Below are positions 5,874 to 12,088 of a stretch of 13,257 bases of DNA, piece after piece. Position 1 is the stretch's first letter; each line of letters opens with the position of its first letter. The translations under genes were made by a program, and so were the position numbers. The notes beneath the pieces are model-generated. The model worked only from the letters and a program-made list of their open reading frames with translations, was not told where the DNA came from and did no database searches. This DNA comes from DASVXQ01 sp046727955 (GTDB lineage: Bacteria; Actinomycetota; CALGFH01): contig JBKPDO010000050.1 of the NCBI GenBank assembly GCA_046727955.1, positions 1 to 13,257 of the forward strand. Reading direction: 5' to 3'.

Positions 5874-8123
5874 TTGAACATCATTGACGACTCCAAGCTC
5901 TTCCAGAGGCTGCGGTTCTGGGTCCTCTACGGCACCAGACGCCTTGGACGATCGAAGAGTATGGCACTTGGTGCTGGGAGCTCGACGATCACCATCGGGC
6001 GCATCCACGTCATCAACCTCGATCGCAAACCCGATCGTTGGCGAGGCATCAAACAAGAACTTCAGCGGGTACGCGACAATGCAGGTCACCCACTGTCCAA
6101 CCTGACACGGAGGCTGTCAGCCGTCGACGCGCGCTACCTGAAACACCTACCAGACGACGATGTGCTCCAGCGCCACTACTCACTCGCCGACCAGCTGTTC
6201 GTCCAGCCGAACCCGCTCCTGGCCGGCAACCACGAGGTCGGCCCCCGACAAATCCAGATGACGCGGCAAGAAGTGGCCGTTGCCCTGTCCCATATTGAGG
6301 CATGGCGACAGATCGCAGCGGGAGACACTTCGTACACCCTGGTCCTGGAGGACGACGCCTACTTCACTCGCGCGTTCGCCCGCATCCTCGATGGCGCCTG
6401 GCAGGAAGCTATGGAGCGAGCCGTGCAGTGCGGTCAGTTCGACATGCTCTACCTGTCGTACGAAGAGGCAGGGGCCAACCTGCCCAAGACGCAGGTGTCG
6501 GACCTGTTGTTCACACCTATCTCTGGGCTGTGGCAGCTGTCCGGGTACGTCCTATCCCGGGACGGAGCGAGAAAGCTACTGGACCTGCTGCCCGTGCGCG
6601 GCCCAGTCGACCTCTGGATGAACCACCAGTTCCGCCACCTTGACGTCCTCGCGACCCGACAGCCGGTCATCGAGCAGCGATACGATGTCCCGTCGACCAA
6701 CTCCTACTCCGTGCTGCCGGTCCTCGCGCAAGTTGGAGCTGTCACCCGCGAGAAGCCCCTTATGGCCAAGAGCACCGCCTTGCCCGGCCCCGTGTTCGCG
6801 TTCGGCAAGAGCGGATCGGGCTTGACCGCACTCGCCACCGCCTTGTCCACCCTTGGCTACCGGTGCTGTAGCGACATCACCGACCTCCCCGTGAATGAGA
6901 AAGCGCACCTGTTCAACGGAAGACGCGACACGCTCTTCAACGCATACGTGAACGTGGAGTCCCTTGACGCGCCGTCACTCAGCACATTGGCGAAGCTCCA
7001 CCGAAATGCCCACTTCATCTGGGCCGTAGACGGCGAGAGTCCAGCCCCGGAAAAAACCAATGGGACAACGGGCAGCAAGCTCGGTCGCAACGCTGGAACG
7101 GATGACGCCTGGCACGCAGAAGTGGCTGAACAACTCTCAGCGAAAGAGGGAGCACGAACCCTCGTGCTGCCGCATGAACACCGAGACAAATGGGAACTTT
7201 TGTGCAGCTTCTTGCGATGCGAGTATCCCTCCCATCCCTATCCCGAATGCGAGGACCGGGTCCCGCGTGAGCTTGTCGACAACACGGGCACGAGCCGAAA
7301 CAGTCCACGTCCAACAGCCACATGGCTCAAACGCGACTCATCCCCATGGGTTATTGACGTTAAGGATTGGGACGGTTTGTCCCTCGCCCCCGCTCGCCTC
7401 GTTCCCGAAGGCACAGGCAACCTCACGGATATCGTGGCCGACGCCGGGAACCTGGACGGTTCAGTCTGGTTCCTGCGCGATGACACCTTTCCCAGCAACC
7501 TCGCCTTGTTCAGGCCGAACAACTTCACCGCCGGTGGTGACCGTACGGCAACGTTGACATTACGTGAGGAAGCTTCTTCTGTGCGCAAGTACACGTCTGC
7601 AGCAATTGCAACCCGCGCGCAATACCTCTACGGGCGTTTCAGTGCCGAAGTCATACCATCGAACATCCCCGGCTTAATCACGGGCATCTTCTTGCATCGC
7701 AACACCCCGCGCCAAGAGATCGACATCGAGTTCCTCGGGAAAGACACGACCAAGATGCTGACGAATATCTACTACAACCCTGGGCAAGAAGGCACGAAGC
7801 TCGAGTACGGGTATCGAGGCTCACCAGCCCTCGTCGACCTGGGATTCGACGCGTCAAAGGAGTTCCATAACTACGAGATCGAATGGTGCCAGGACTGGAT
7901 ACGTTGGCGAGTGGACGGGCGGCTGGTGCACGAACGAGTCCAATGGGGCCCCACCCCAATTCCGCACCAGGCGATGGAGTTCAACGTGAACCTCTGGCAT
8001 TCAAGATCAACAGAGCTGGCTGGAAGACTGGACAGCCACAGGCTGCCGGCACACGCGCGAGTCCGAGACATACGGATCCGCCACGGCGGGGTCGGGAAGT
8101 CTTCATACATCGCCGATGTATAG
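5874..8123 (+). CDS. Three-domain fusion: GT25 glycosyltransferase, sulfotransferase-like domain, GH16 glycosidase/transglycosidase (749 aa)
   Basis: Residues of about 43-270 match GT25: IHVINLDRKPDRW (44-56), ALSHIEAWRQI (137-147) and the metal-binding LVLEDDAYF with E159-D-D161. Residues of about 305-465 resemble a small sulfotransferase: VFAFGKSGSGLTALATALST with a P-loop-like GKSGSGLT at 311-318, ending in WELLCSFLRCEYPSHPYPEC typical of that family's C-terminus. The expected Arg/Ser phosphate-contact segment is poorly kept (HFIWAVDGES), so this part may be degenerate. From about 490 a beta-jelly-roll follows with the GH16 catalytic motif EIDIEFLG (615-622; E615, D617, E619). There is no signal peptide; residues 8-24 could be an amphipathic membrane-associating helix. 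The start is TTG 5874 with a weak RBS; ATG 5961 (Met30) is an alternative and still keeps all domains. Confidence 0.85.
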   Translation: MNIIDDSKLFQRLRFWVLYGTRRLGRSKSMALGAGSSTITIGRIHVINLDRKPDRWRGIKQELQRVRDNAGHPLSNLTRRLSAVDARYLKHLPDDDVLQRHYSLADQLFVQPNPLLAGNHEVGPRQIQMTRQEVAVALSHIEAWRQIAAGDTSYTLVLEDDAYFTRAFARILDGAWQEAMERAVQCGQFDMLYLSYEEAGANLPKTQVSDLLFTPISGLWQLSGYVLSRDGARKLLDLLPVRGPVDLWMNHQFRHLDVLATRQPVIEQRYDVPSTNSYSVLPVLAQVGAVTREKPLMAKSTALPGPVFAFGKSGSGLTALATALSTLGYRCCSDITDLPVNEKAHLFNGRRDTLFNAYVNVESLDAPSLSTLAKLHRNAHFIWAVDGESPAPEKTNGTTGSKLGRNAGTDDAWHAEVAEQLSAKEGARTLVLPHEHRDKWELLCSFLRCEYPSHPYPECEDRVPRELVDNTGTSRNSPRPTATWLKRDSSPWVIDVKDWDGLSLAPARLVPEGTGNLTDIVADAGNLDGSVWFLRDDTFPSNLALFRPNNFTAGGDRTATLTLREEASSVRKYTSAAIATRAQYLYGRFSAEVIPSNIPGLITGIFLHRNTPRQEIDIEFLGKDTTKMLTNIYYNPGQEGTKLEYGYRGSPALVDLGFDASKEFHNYEIEWCQDWIRWRVDGRLVHERVQWGPTPIPHQAMEFNVNLWHSRSTELAGRLDSHRLPAHARVRDIRIRHGGVGKSSYIADV

Positions 8124-8341
8124 GAACTCTCGGTTGGTATGCCCGCGAACCGAAGCCCGAGAACCGATCAGGGGCGCGCGGCCCTCGGCGCCGTCCTGGA
8201 CTGCGGACGCTCCCGATCCTCGCGCGCCTCGCCGCGCAAGCTGAAGACCCAACTGCAGCACGCCCTTCATAGCTCTCACCAGCACACTCGCCACGGCAGG
8301 TCTGGCCACAGCCTCTGCTGCGCACCTCCCCGGACTGAGGT

Positions 8342-8361
8342 CCGCTCATCGGCATGAGCGG
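8342..8361. repeat. Inverted repeat, 8-bp arms and 4-base loop
   Basis: CCGCTCAT (8342-8349) and ATGAGCGG (8354-8361) pair perfectly around CGGC. There is no T-run on either side, so it is either a factor-assisted terminator or a regulator site; the sequence does not decide. Confidence 0.55.
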
Positions 8362-8527
8362 TCGACCCAGGACCAGGGACTCGCACATCTGGGAGACGAC
8401 GAACGCCCAGGTTACAGGGGCTCGCCCGTTCCGGTGACAGGCACGGCCGCTGCCCCGCAGCTCACTGGGCTGCACGACATCGACGCTGTCGCCCGAAAGC
8501 GCGAGCCTCTGTAATGGAGGCGGATAA

Positions 8528-8695
8528 ATGGCAGCAGCTGGCCTCCGGCCGGAGCAACCCGAGGACGACCTTACCGGAGAAGCTGCACTCACCGTGCGTC
8601 CCGGCCGGCTCGGCCCTTGCGCGTGGCGGGGCCCAACCCGCCGCGCTCGGGCCTGCCGGCCGGACCACCAGAGGGTTCGGTATCCGCGGCTATGA
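8528..8695 (+). CDS. Possible small ORF (55 aa) with a strong ribosome binding site
   Basis: GGAGG at 8516-8520 lies seven bases before ATG 8528, and the frame runs 55 codons to TGA 8693-8695, thirty bases before the SLOG gene. The product starts with an acidic stretch (RPEQPEDDLTGEAALT) and ends in a basic, Cys-containing part. It has no recognised motif and an unremarkable composition, so the good Shine-Dalgarno match could be chance. Confidence 0.25.
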   Translation: MAAAGLRPEQPEDDLTGEAALTVRPGRLGPCAWRGPTRRARACRPDHQRVRYPRL

Positions 8696-8719
8696 ACATC
8701 GCACCCTCTCGCCTATGGT
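8692..8719 (+). promoter_or_regulatory. Candidate promoter of a leaderless SLOG gene
   Basis: TATGGT at 8714-8719 fits an actinobacterial -10 and ends six bases before ATG 8726, the spacing expected when transcription starts at the initiation codon. ATGAAC at 8692-8697 is a -35-like hexamer with a 16-base spacer. No Shine-Dalgarno sequence precedes the ATG, which supports leaderless expression. Confidence 0.45.
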
Positions 8720-8725
8720 GTCACC

Positions 8726-9238
8726 ATGCGAAGGCTGGTCATCGGTGTCATGGGTGGAGGCGACAACGCCACACCGCAGGCGGTCGAGTGGGCCCGGCGG
8801 CTTGGTGCACTCGTCGCCGCAGAAGGATGGGTGTTGCTGAGCGGCGGACGAAACGTCGGTGTGATGGATGCCGTCAGCCGCGGCGCGCGAGCGGCCGGCG
8901 GTCTGGTGATCGGCATCATGCCTGGCGTGGACACGGGGCAAGCGTCTGAAGCTGTGGAGGTTGCCATCGTCACGGGCATGGGCGCCGCCCGGAACAACAT
9001 CAATGTTCTGTCCAGCGACGTGGTGATTGCGTGTGGCAACACCGAGTCCGGCACGCTTTCGGAGATCGCCTTGGCACTGAAGGCCAACAAGCCGGTCGTC
9101 CTGCTCACCGAGGACGTCGAAGCACGACGATTCCTCGTACGCATCGGTCGTGGAGCGCTGCACCCGGCGGACAGCCCGGAACAGGCGATTGAAGTCTCCC
9201 GTGAGCTACTTGCTCGAACGCGATCCATCCTGACCTGA
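8726..9238 (+). CDS. SLOG-superfamily TIGR00725-type nucleotide-binding protein (170 aa)
   Basis: This is a complete Rossmann-like domain of the SLOG superfamily, related to LOG/DprA and to molybdenum-cofactor carrier-like proteins. Visible motifs are RLVIGVMGGGDN at 3-14, LLSGGRNVGVMDAVSRGA (37-54), LVIGIMPG (60-67), and a nucleotide-loop block with GMGAARNNINVLSSDVV (84-100) followed by IACGNTESGTLSE (101-113). The family usually lacks the catalytic PGGxGTxxE of true LOG phosphoribohydrolases; here the equivalent is GNTESGTLSE, which keeps a Glu at the end. Relatives bind Moco or nucleotide-derived ligands, so the substrate is uncertain. The gene stands alone with its own candidate promoter and a hairpin 33 bases after its stop. 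The length is normal for the family. Confidence 0.85.
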   Translation: MRRLVIGVMGGGDNATPQAVEWARRLGALVAAEGWVLLSGGRNVGVMDAVSRGARAAGGLVIGIMPGVDTGQASEAVEVAIVTGMGAARNNINVLSSDVVIACGNTESGTLSEIALALKANKPVVLLTEDVEARRFLVRIGRGALHPADSPEQAIEVSRELLARTRSILT

Positions 9239-9271
9239 CGAACAAGGCCACAGACTCGTCTGCAAGCCTAA

Positions 9272-9287
9272 TCGAACCCATGTTCGA
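9272..9287. terminator. Short hairpin after the SLOG gene
   Basis: TCGAAC and GTTCGA pair perfectly around CCAT, 33 bases after the SLOG stop. The position suits a terminator, but there is no T-run and the stem is only six pairs, so an operator is also possible. Confidence 0.3.
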
Positions 9288-9505
9288 GGTGAAGTAGCTC
9301 ACCAACGGCGTGCTCTGGCCATCGGCCACCTCGACCTTGGGCGCCGCCGCCTGCCTGTGCATGGGCAGCAGATGGGCAGCAATCGCCCGTTGGAGAGTCC
9401 GGTAGAGCGGCAGAGGGATCGTGATGGATGGTGCCTACGGCGAGGCATTCACATCGGCCGTGACCTGCACGTTTCCTATGATCCTCCACACACCTTCACA
9501 GGGAT

Positions 9506-9525
9506 GAATTACATCGGCGTAATTC
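9506..9525. promoter_or_regulatory. 20-bp operator-like dyad
   Basis: GAATTAC (9506-9512) and GTAATTC (9519-9525) are perfect inverted arms around ATCGGC. AT-rich arms stand out in this GC-rich DNA, as is common for TetR- or MarR-type operators. No regulator gene is adjacent. The dyad is seen; its use is inferred. Confidence 0.45.
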
Positions 9526-9579
9526 GTTGTGGGATAGGGGAAGGCAGAGCGCGAGCCAGAGACCACCGGGGGCCTCGTT

Positions 9580-9975
9580 GTGCCTGTCTTGCCTGTCTTG
9601 CCTGTCTTGCCTGTCTTGCCTGACCAGCAAGGCCAGCCAACGAAGTGGATGGGCAAGCTGCAGACGGCGAGCCCGAGATTCTCGTTCAGGCTCGGCTTCC
9701 TGCTCTTGGGAGTGTTCCCAACCGACATCCTCACCTCGGTCACCGTTGGTTCCTACCTGTCGAGTCACGGCGCTCCGTGGTGGGACTTCCTTCCCTTCCT
9801 GCTGCTCACGCTGCTATTCCTGGCGCTGCCGGCGCTCCTCCTGCTCATCTTCGGCAAGTAGGGGCAGGCCTTCCTTCCCAAGACCCGCAACTGGATGAAC
9901 ACCAATTCGTGGCTGGTCAGCGAGATCGTGCTCGTGTTCTTCATCGTCATCACCGTCAACAGCCTCGCGGGGTAG
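9580..9975 (+). pseudogene. GAP-family (Sap/sulfolipid-addressing-like) membrane protein remnant, 5'-truncated with in-frame amber stop
   Basis: The frame from GTG 9580 reads a (LPV)n repeat, then QPTKWMGKLQTASPRFSFRL, GFLLLGVFPTDILTSVTVGS and a strongly hydrophobic helix FLPFLLLTLLFLALPALLLL. It hits TAG at 9859-9861 and, in the same frame, continues GQAFLPKTRNWMNTNSW and a final helix VSEIVLVFFIVITVNSLAG to TAG 9973-9975. Both parts belong to one GAP-type integral membrane protein, a family linked to lipid export or addressing and normally about 220 residues. Only the C-terminal half is present, and its start coincides with a simple repeat rather than the missing N-terminal helices. Truncation plus the internal stop argue for a pseudogene; amber readthrough or a sequence error are less likely alternatives. 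Confidence 0.75.
9583..9622 (+). repeat. 9-bp tandem repeat CCTGTCTTG, four full copies plus four bases
   Basis: Four exact copies occupy 9583-9618, then CCTG. The unit is three codons and reads Pro-Val-Leu in the frame of the GAP remnant. It sits where the homology of that remnant begins, so it may mark the deletion or recombination joint. Confidence 0.85.
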
Positions 9976-10002
9976 CAGGCTATCGACAGGACATTCGCCA
10001 CG

Positions 10003-10019
10003 GGACCGGGCCCCGGTCC
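10003..10019. terminator. GC-rich hairpin between convergent genes
   Basis: GGACCGG (10003-10009) and CCGGTCC (10013-10019) form a perfect seven-pair stem with a three-base loop, between the end of the plus-strand GAP remnant and the end of the minus-strand HicA-like gene. The position suits a bidirectional terminator; no T-run is present, as is usual in high-GC actinomycetes. Confidence 0.5.
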
Positions 10020-10049
10020 GTAATGGGTCCGTGTGGCGTCGGGAGCATT

Positions 10050-10288
10050 TCACACTTCCAGCCCGGTCTTGCTCCTGATCGTCGCCAGGGTGTTGTGGAC
10101 GGCGCGCCCACCCGCGCGGTCGGTGTTGGGGGCTGAGGCGACGACGCGGCACCGGCTGGTCCGATGACCTTCAGATGCCCGCTCGCTGTGCGCTCCACCT
10201 TCCCACCTGCTCGCCGCACAGCGGCGACAATCTCCTTGGCTTCCTTGGAGCGCCAGCGCTTCGGGGTTGCTTGTTTCTTGAGCGCCAT
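10050..10288 (-). pseudogene. HicA-like toxin gene, frameshifted
   Basis: From ATG 10288 the frame gives MALKKQATPKRWRSKEAKEI, then VAAVRRAGGKVERTASGHLKVIGPAGA. That is the HicA double-stranded-RNA-binding-like fold, with the Gly-x-His type strand (SGHLKV) that carries the family's active histidine. Near bases 10140-10150 the homology moves to another frame, which reads VASAPNTDRAGGRAVHNTLA then TIRSKTGLEV and ends at TGA 10052-10050, the expected C-terminal helix. One missing base explains the shift; restored, the product is about 79 residues, normal for HicA. HicA toxins cleave mRNA and are neutralised by HicB, but no hicB is seen nearby. The start could also be ATG 10306. Gene decay or a sequence error are both possible. 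Confidence 0.65.
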
Positions 10289-10319
10289 ACCGAGTGACCT
10301 CAGCATCCCGAGGACACGT

Positions 10320-10334
10320 CCATGACCCTCATGG
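10320..10334. promoter_or_regulatory. Small dyad upstream of the HicA-like gene
   Basis: CCATGA and TCATGG are perfect inverted arms around CCC, 32 bases upstream of ATG 10288. Toxin-antitoxin genes are usually autoregulated through such dyads, but the match is short and could be chance. Confidence 0.3.
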
Positions 10335-10423
10335 TGGAGGCGCACCCCCTCTGCTCGCAAGCCTCACGCCAGCGCGCAGCGCCCGCGGAGCGACGCCTTA
10401 TTCTCAGCCGTCGCGCCCGCCGC

Positions 10424-11064
10424 CTAGCGTGGGTCGGGCCGGTCGAGGTTCCAGTGCCGGGCGACCGAGCACAACCACTGGTCAGGGTCGTCGGCGGCGT
10501 CGCGAGGGGCGACCGAGAACAGGCTGACGGTGCGCTGGCCGCCCTCGTGGTCGCTGTAGAGCAGCTCGATGGCGAACCAGTGCCGCGCCTGGATCGCGGC
10601 GGCCAGGCCCGCGTGGAACACCTCGTCGCCACCCCGCACCGCCCCCTGCCAAAACCCGACCCCGCCGGCGGGCACGTACAGGTCCCGCGTCTGGCGCCGG
10701 AACTGGTCCAGCTCGGCGTGGGGCTGGCCGGGGCGGTAGTCCAGGGTCGGGTGCCAGCCCTGCAGGACCGCGATGCCCGCGCCCACGTTGCGCAGCGACA
10801 TGGCCAGGTAGACGTTGCCGTCGACCAGCTCGATCGAGGCCCGGCCGCCGCTGAGGGTGGTCCAGTGGTTGTCGACCCAACTGATCTTGTCGGGGGGTCC
10901 TCCAGCCGGGAGGGCACCAGCACCGGGCGCAGCCCCGCCAGCAGGGTGCGTTCGGCGGTGCGCGCCGCGCGGTTGGCCGAGCGCACCGAGGCGAACGTGC
11001 CCGCGGCCAGCAGCAGCGTGGCGCCCGCCGTGGCCAGCGACGAGATGGTTGCCCAGTCGGCCAT
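10424..11064 (-). pseudogene. Membrane-anchored conserved hypothetical protein, split by a frameshift
   Basis: From ATG 11064 the first frame reads MADWATISSLATAGATLLLA then AGTFASVRSANRAARTAERT and LLAGLRPVLVPSRLEDP, a single N-terminal membrane helix with a basic cytoplasmic linker. At a run of six G on the plus strand (10892-10897) the coding moves to a second frame: PDKISWVDNHWTTLSGGRAS, LAMSLRNVGAGIAVLQGWHP, RRQTRDLYVPAGGVGFWQGA, then LLYSDHEGGQRTVSLFSV and a stop at 10426-10424. One more G would join them into about 213 residues. I recall similar uncharacterised actinobacterial proteins with this N-terminal anchor followed by a beta-rich domain; their function is unknown. TAGGCT (minus strand, 11078-11073) lies eight bases before the ATG, so leaderless expression is possible. 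The single-base shortfall may be a sequencing error. Confidence 0.7.
10892..10897. other. Run of six G at the frameshift point
   Basis: The run reads C6 on the coding strand. Seven would restore a continuous frame through Glu-Asp-Pro-Pro-Asp-Lys. Homopolymers are common sites of both sequencing error and slippage. Confidence 0.75.
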
Positions 11065-11110
11065 GCCCACAGAGCCTAGCCGAACCCGCCACCCCCGCCG
11101 ACCTCCGCGC

Positions 11111-12088
11111 TCAAGAGCGATGGATGCGGACGCGGCCGCCGGTCAGGTGGACCTCGATCTTGAAACTGTGGGTCCGGTCCGGGTCCCCGCTCTGCCACGC
11201 CCCGTTCCGCTTGGTGAAGCCCACCGAGGAGAAGTTGTTCAGCGCCGGCCCATCCACCCGGATCTGGCAGGCGGTCGACGTGGGCAGGTAGATGTCGACC
11301 AGCCCGGTGGAGATCCGGATGTTCACCGGCACCTGCGCGCTGGGCTCGTTCAGCCGCACCGCGAGCCGGGAGATGCCTGCCTCGACGTCGAGCTGGCGCA
11401 CGTCGAGCTGGCGCAGGTCGAGATCACCGGTGAGCGCGCCCGCTTCGGCCTGGATGCGCCAGGGCAGGCTCGAGTTCAGCCGCAGGCCCCAGTCGCTGCC
11501 CCGGTTGCGGGCGAGCAGGCCGCGCTGGGCGGGGGCGCGCAGGTCGACCACGGCGACCTTGCCGCTGGTGGAGACCTCCGCGGCCGGCTCGGCGGGGCTG
11601 CGCATCTCGGCCTGGTAGAGGCCGACGGCGCCCTCGTCGATGCGGAGCTGCCCTCCGCCCTCGTTGGTGCGCAGGATGGCCTGGTTGGCGCCGGCGGGCA
11701 CCGGGGCGCTCAGCGTAGTGCTCGACCCCCCGCCCGGGGAGGAGACCGCCAGGACGACCGGGCTGGCGACCGCGATCACGACCAGCACGGCGCCGACCGT
11801 CCGCAGGGAGCCGCGAGCCACGCTGCGACCGATCCGCTCCAGCCCGATCCCGACCACCAGCAACGGGATCGCCAGGAGCACTGTCTGCACGATCGAGGTG
11901 ACATGGGTGGCGAGCGCCGCGACGGTGGCGATGAGCCCCGCGCTCAGGAAGACCACGCCGGTCCAGTAGGCGCCGTTGTGCCTGCGCTCCGGCTCTGGCG
12001 ATGGCCAGGCGTCCTCGCCCGGCATGGAGATCTGCTGCGTGCTGTCGGCCATGCCAGGGTCGACGGACCCGTACTGCTCCTGCCTCAC
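11111..12088 (-). CDS. Three-TM membrane protein with extracytoplasmic toastrack (DUF4097/LiaF-like) domain (325 aa)
   Basis: I chose GTG 12088 because it overlaps the stop of the formimidoyltransferase gene (GTGA) and follows a GGAGGGAGG stretch; the frame remains open further upstream only through the shadow of that gene. Three hydrophobic helices follow: about 41-60 (YWTGVVFLSAGLIATVAALA), 66-83 and 95-116. From about 125 the protein is beta-rich with regularly spaced strands (GDLDLRQLDVRQLDVEAGIS, then VNIRISTGLVDIYLP), as in toastrack domains of DUF4097 and LiaF-type proteins, and probably faces outside. Such proteins act in envelope-stress sensing or regulation of two-component systems. 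A 15-bp duplication creates the doubled QLDVR element. The exact role is unknown, and coupling to ftcD has no obvious functional reason. Confidence 0.75.
   Translation of the reverse strand: MRQEQYGSVDPGMADSTQQISMPGEDAWPSPEPERRHNGAYWTGVVFLSAGLIATVAALATHVTSIVQTVLLAIPLLVVGIGLERIGRSVARGSLRTVGAVLVVIAVASPVVLAVSSPGGGSSTTLSAPVPAGANQAILRTNEGGGQLRIDEGAVGLYQAEMRSPAEPAAEVSTSGKVAVVDLRAPAQRGLLARNRGSDWGLRLNSSLPWRIQAEAGALTGDLDLRQLDVRQLDVEAGISRLAVRLNEPSAQVPVNIRISTGLVDIYLPTSTACQIRVDGPALNNFSSVGFTKRNGAWQSGDPDRTHSFKIEVHLTGGRVRIHRS
11386..11415. repeat. Two tandem 15-bp copies inside the toastrack domain
   Basis: Bases 11386-11400 and 11401-11415 are identical (CGTCGAGCTGGCGCA) and a partial third follows. In the minus-strand gene they encode a doubled five-residue strand unit (RQLDV), which could add a short beta-helix rung. 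Confidence 0.8.

Larger units (their letters stand above)
8124..8725. other. 600-base stretch without a convincing gene except one possible small ORF
   Basis: No frame on either strand shows a recognisable protein. Visible items are a weak stem TCGGTT/AACCGA (8130-8135 and 8148-8153) just after the fusion gene, which could act as terminator, the hairpin at 8342-8361, and a small ORF at 8528-8695. I see no tRNA or other RNA gene. Confidence 0.5.
9239..9579. other. Non-coding stretch with short repeats between the SLOG gene and the GAP remnant
   Basis: No supported gene. It contains TCGAAC/GTTCGA (9272-9277 and 9282-9287, loop CCAT), a close direct repeat ATGGGCAGCA at 9361-9370 and 9372-9381, and the 20-bp dyad at 9506-9525. 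The GTTCGA arm looks like a tRNA T-loop on the minus strand, but the flanking stem does not pair. Confidence 0.5.

Noticed and set aside
8103..8592. Minus-strand frames of 68 and 203 codons in the gap after the fusion gene
   Set aside because: No recognised motif, no convincing RBS, Arg/Ser/Gly-rich composition, and they run into the antisense of the GH16 coding sequence.
9268..9290. tRNA-like T-loop (GGTTCGATT on the minus strand)
   Set aside because: The bases that should form the T-arm stem do not pair and no acceptor or anticodon arm is present; it is better described as a six-pair hairpin.
9583..9622. Possible CRISPR-like array
   Set aside because: The 9-bp units are directly adjacent with no spacers, so this is a simple tandem repeat.
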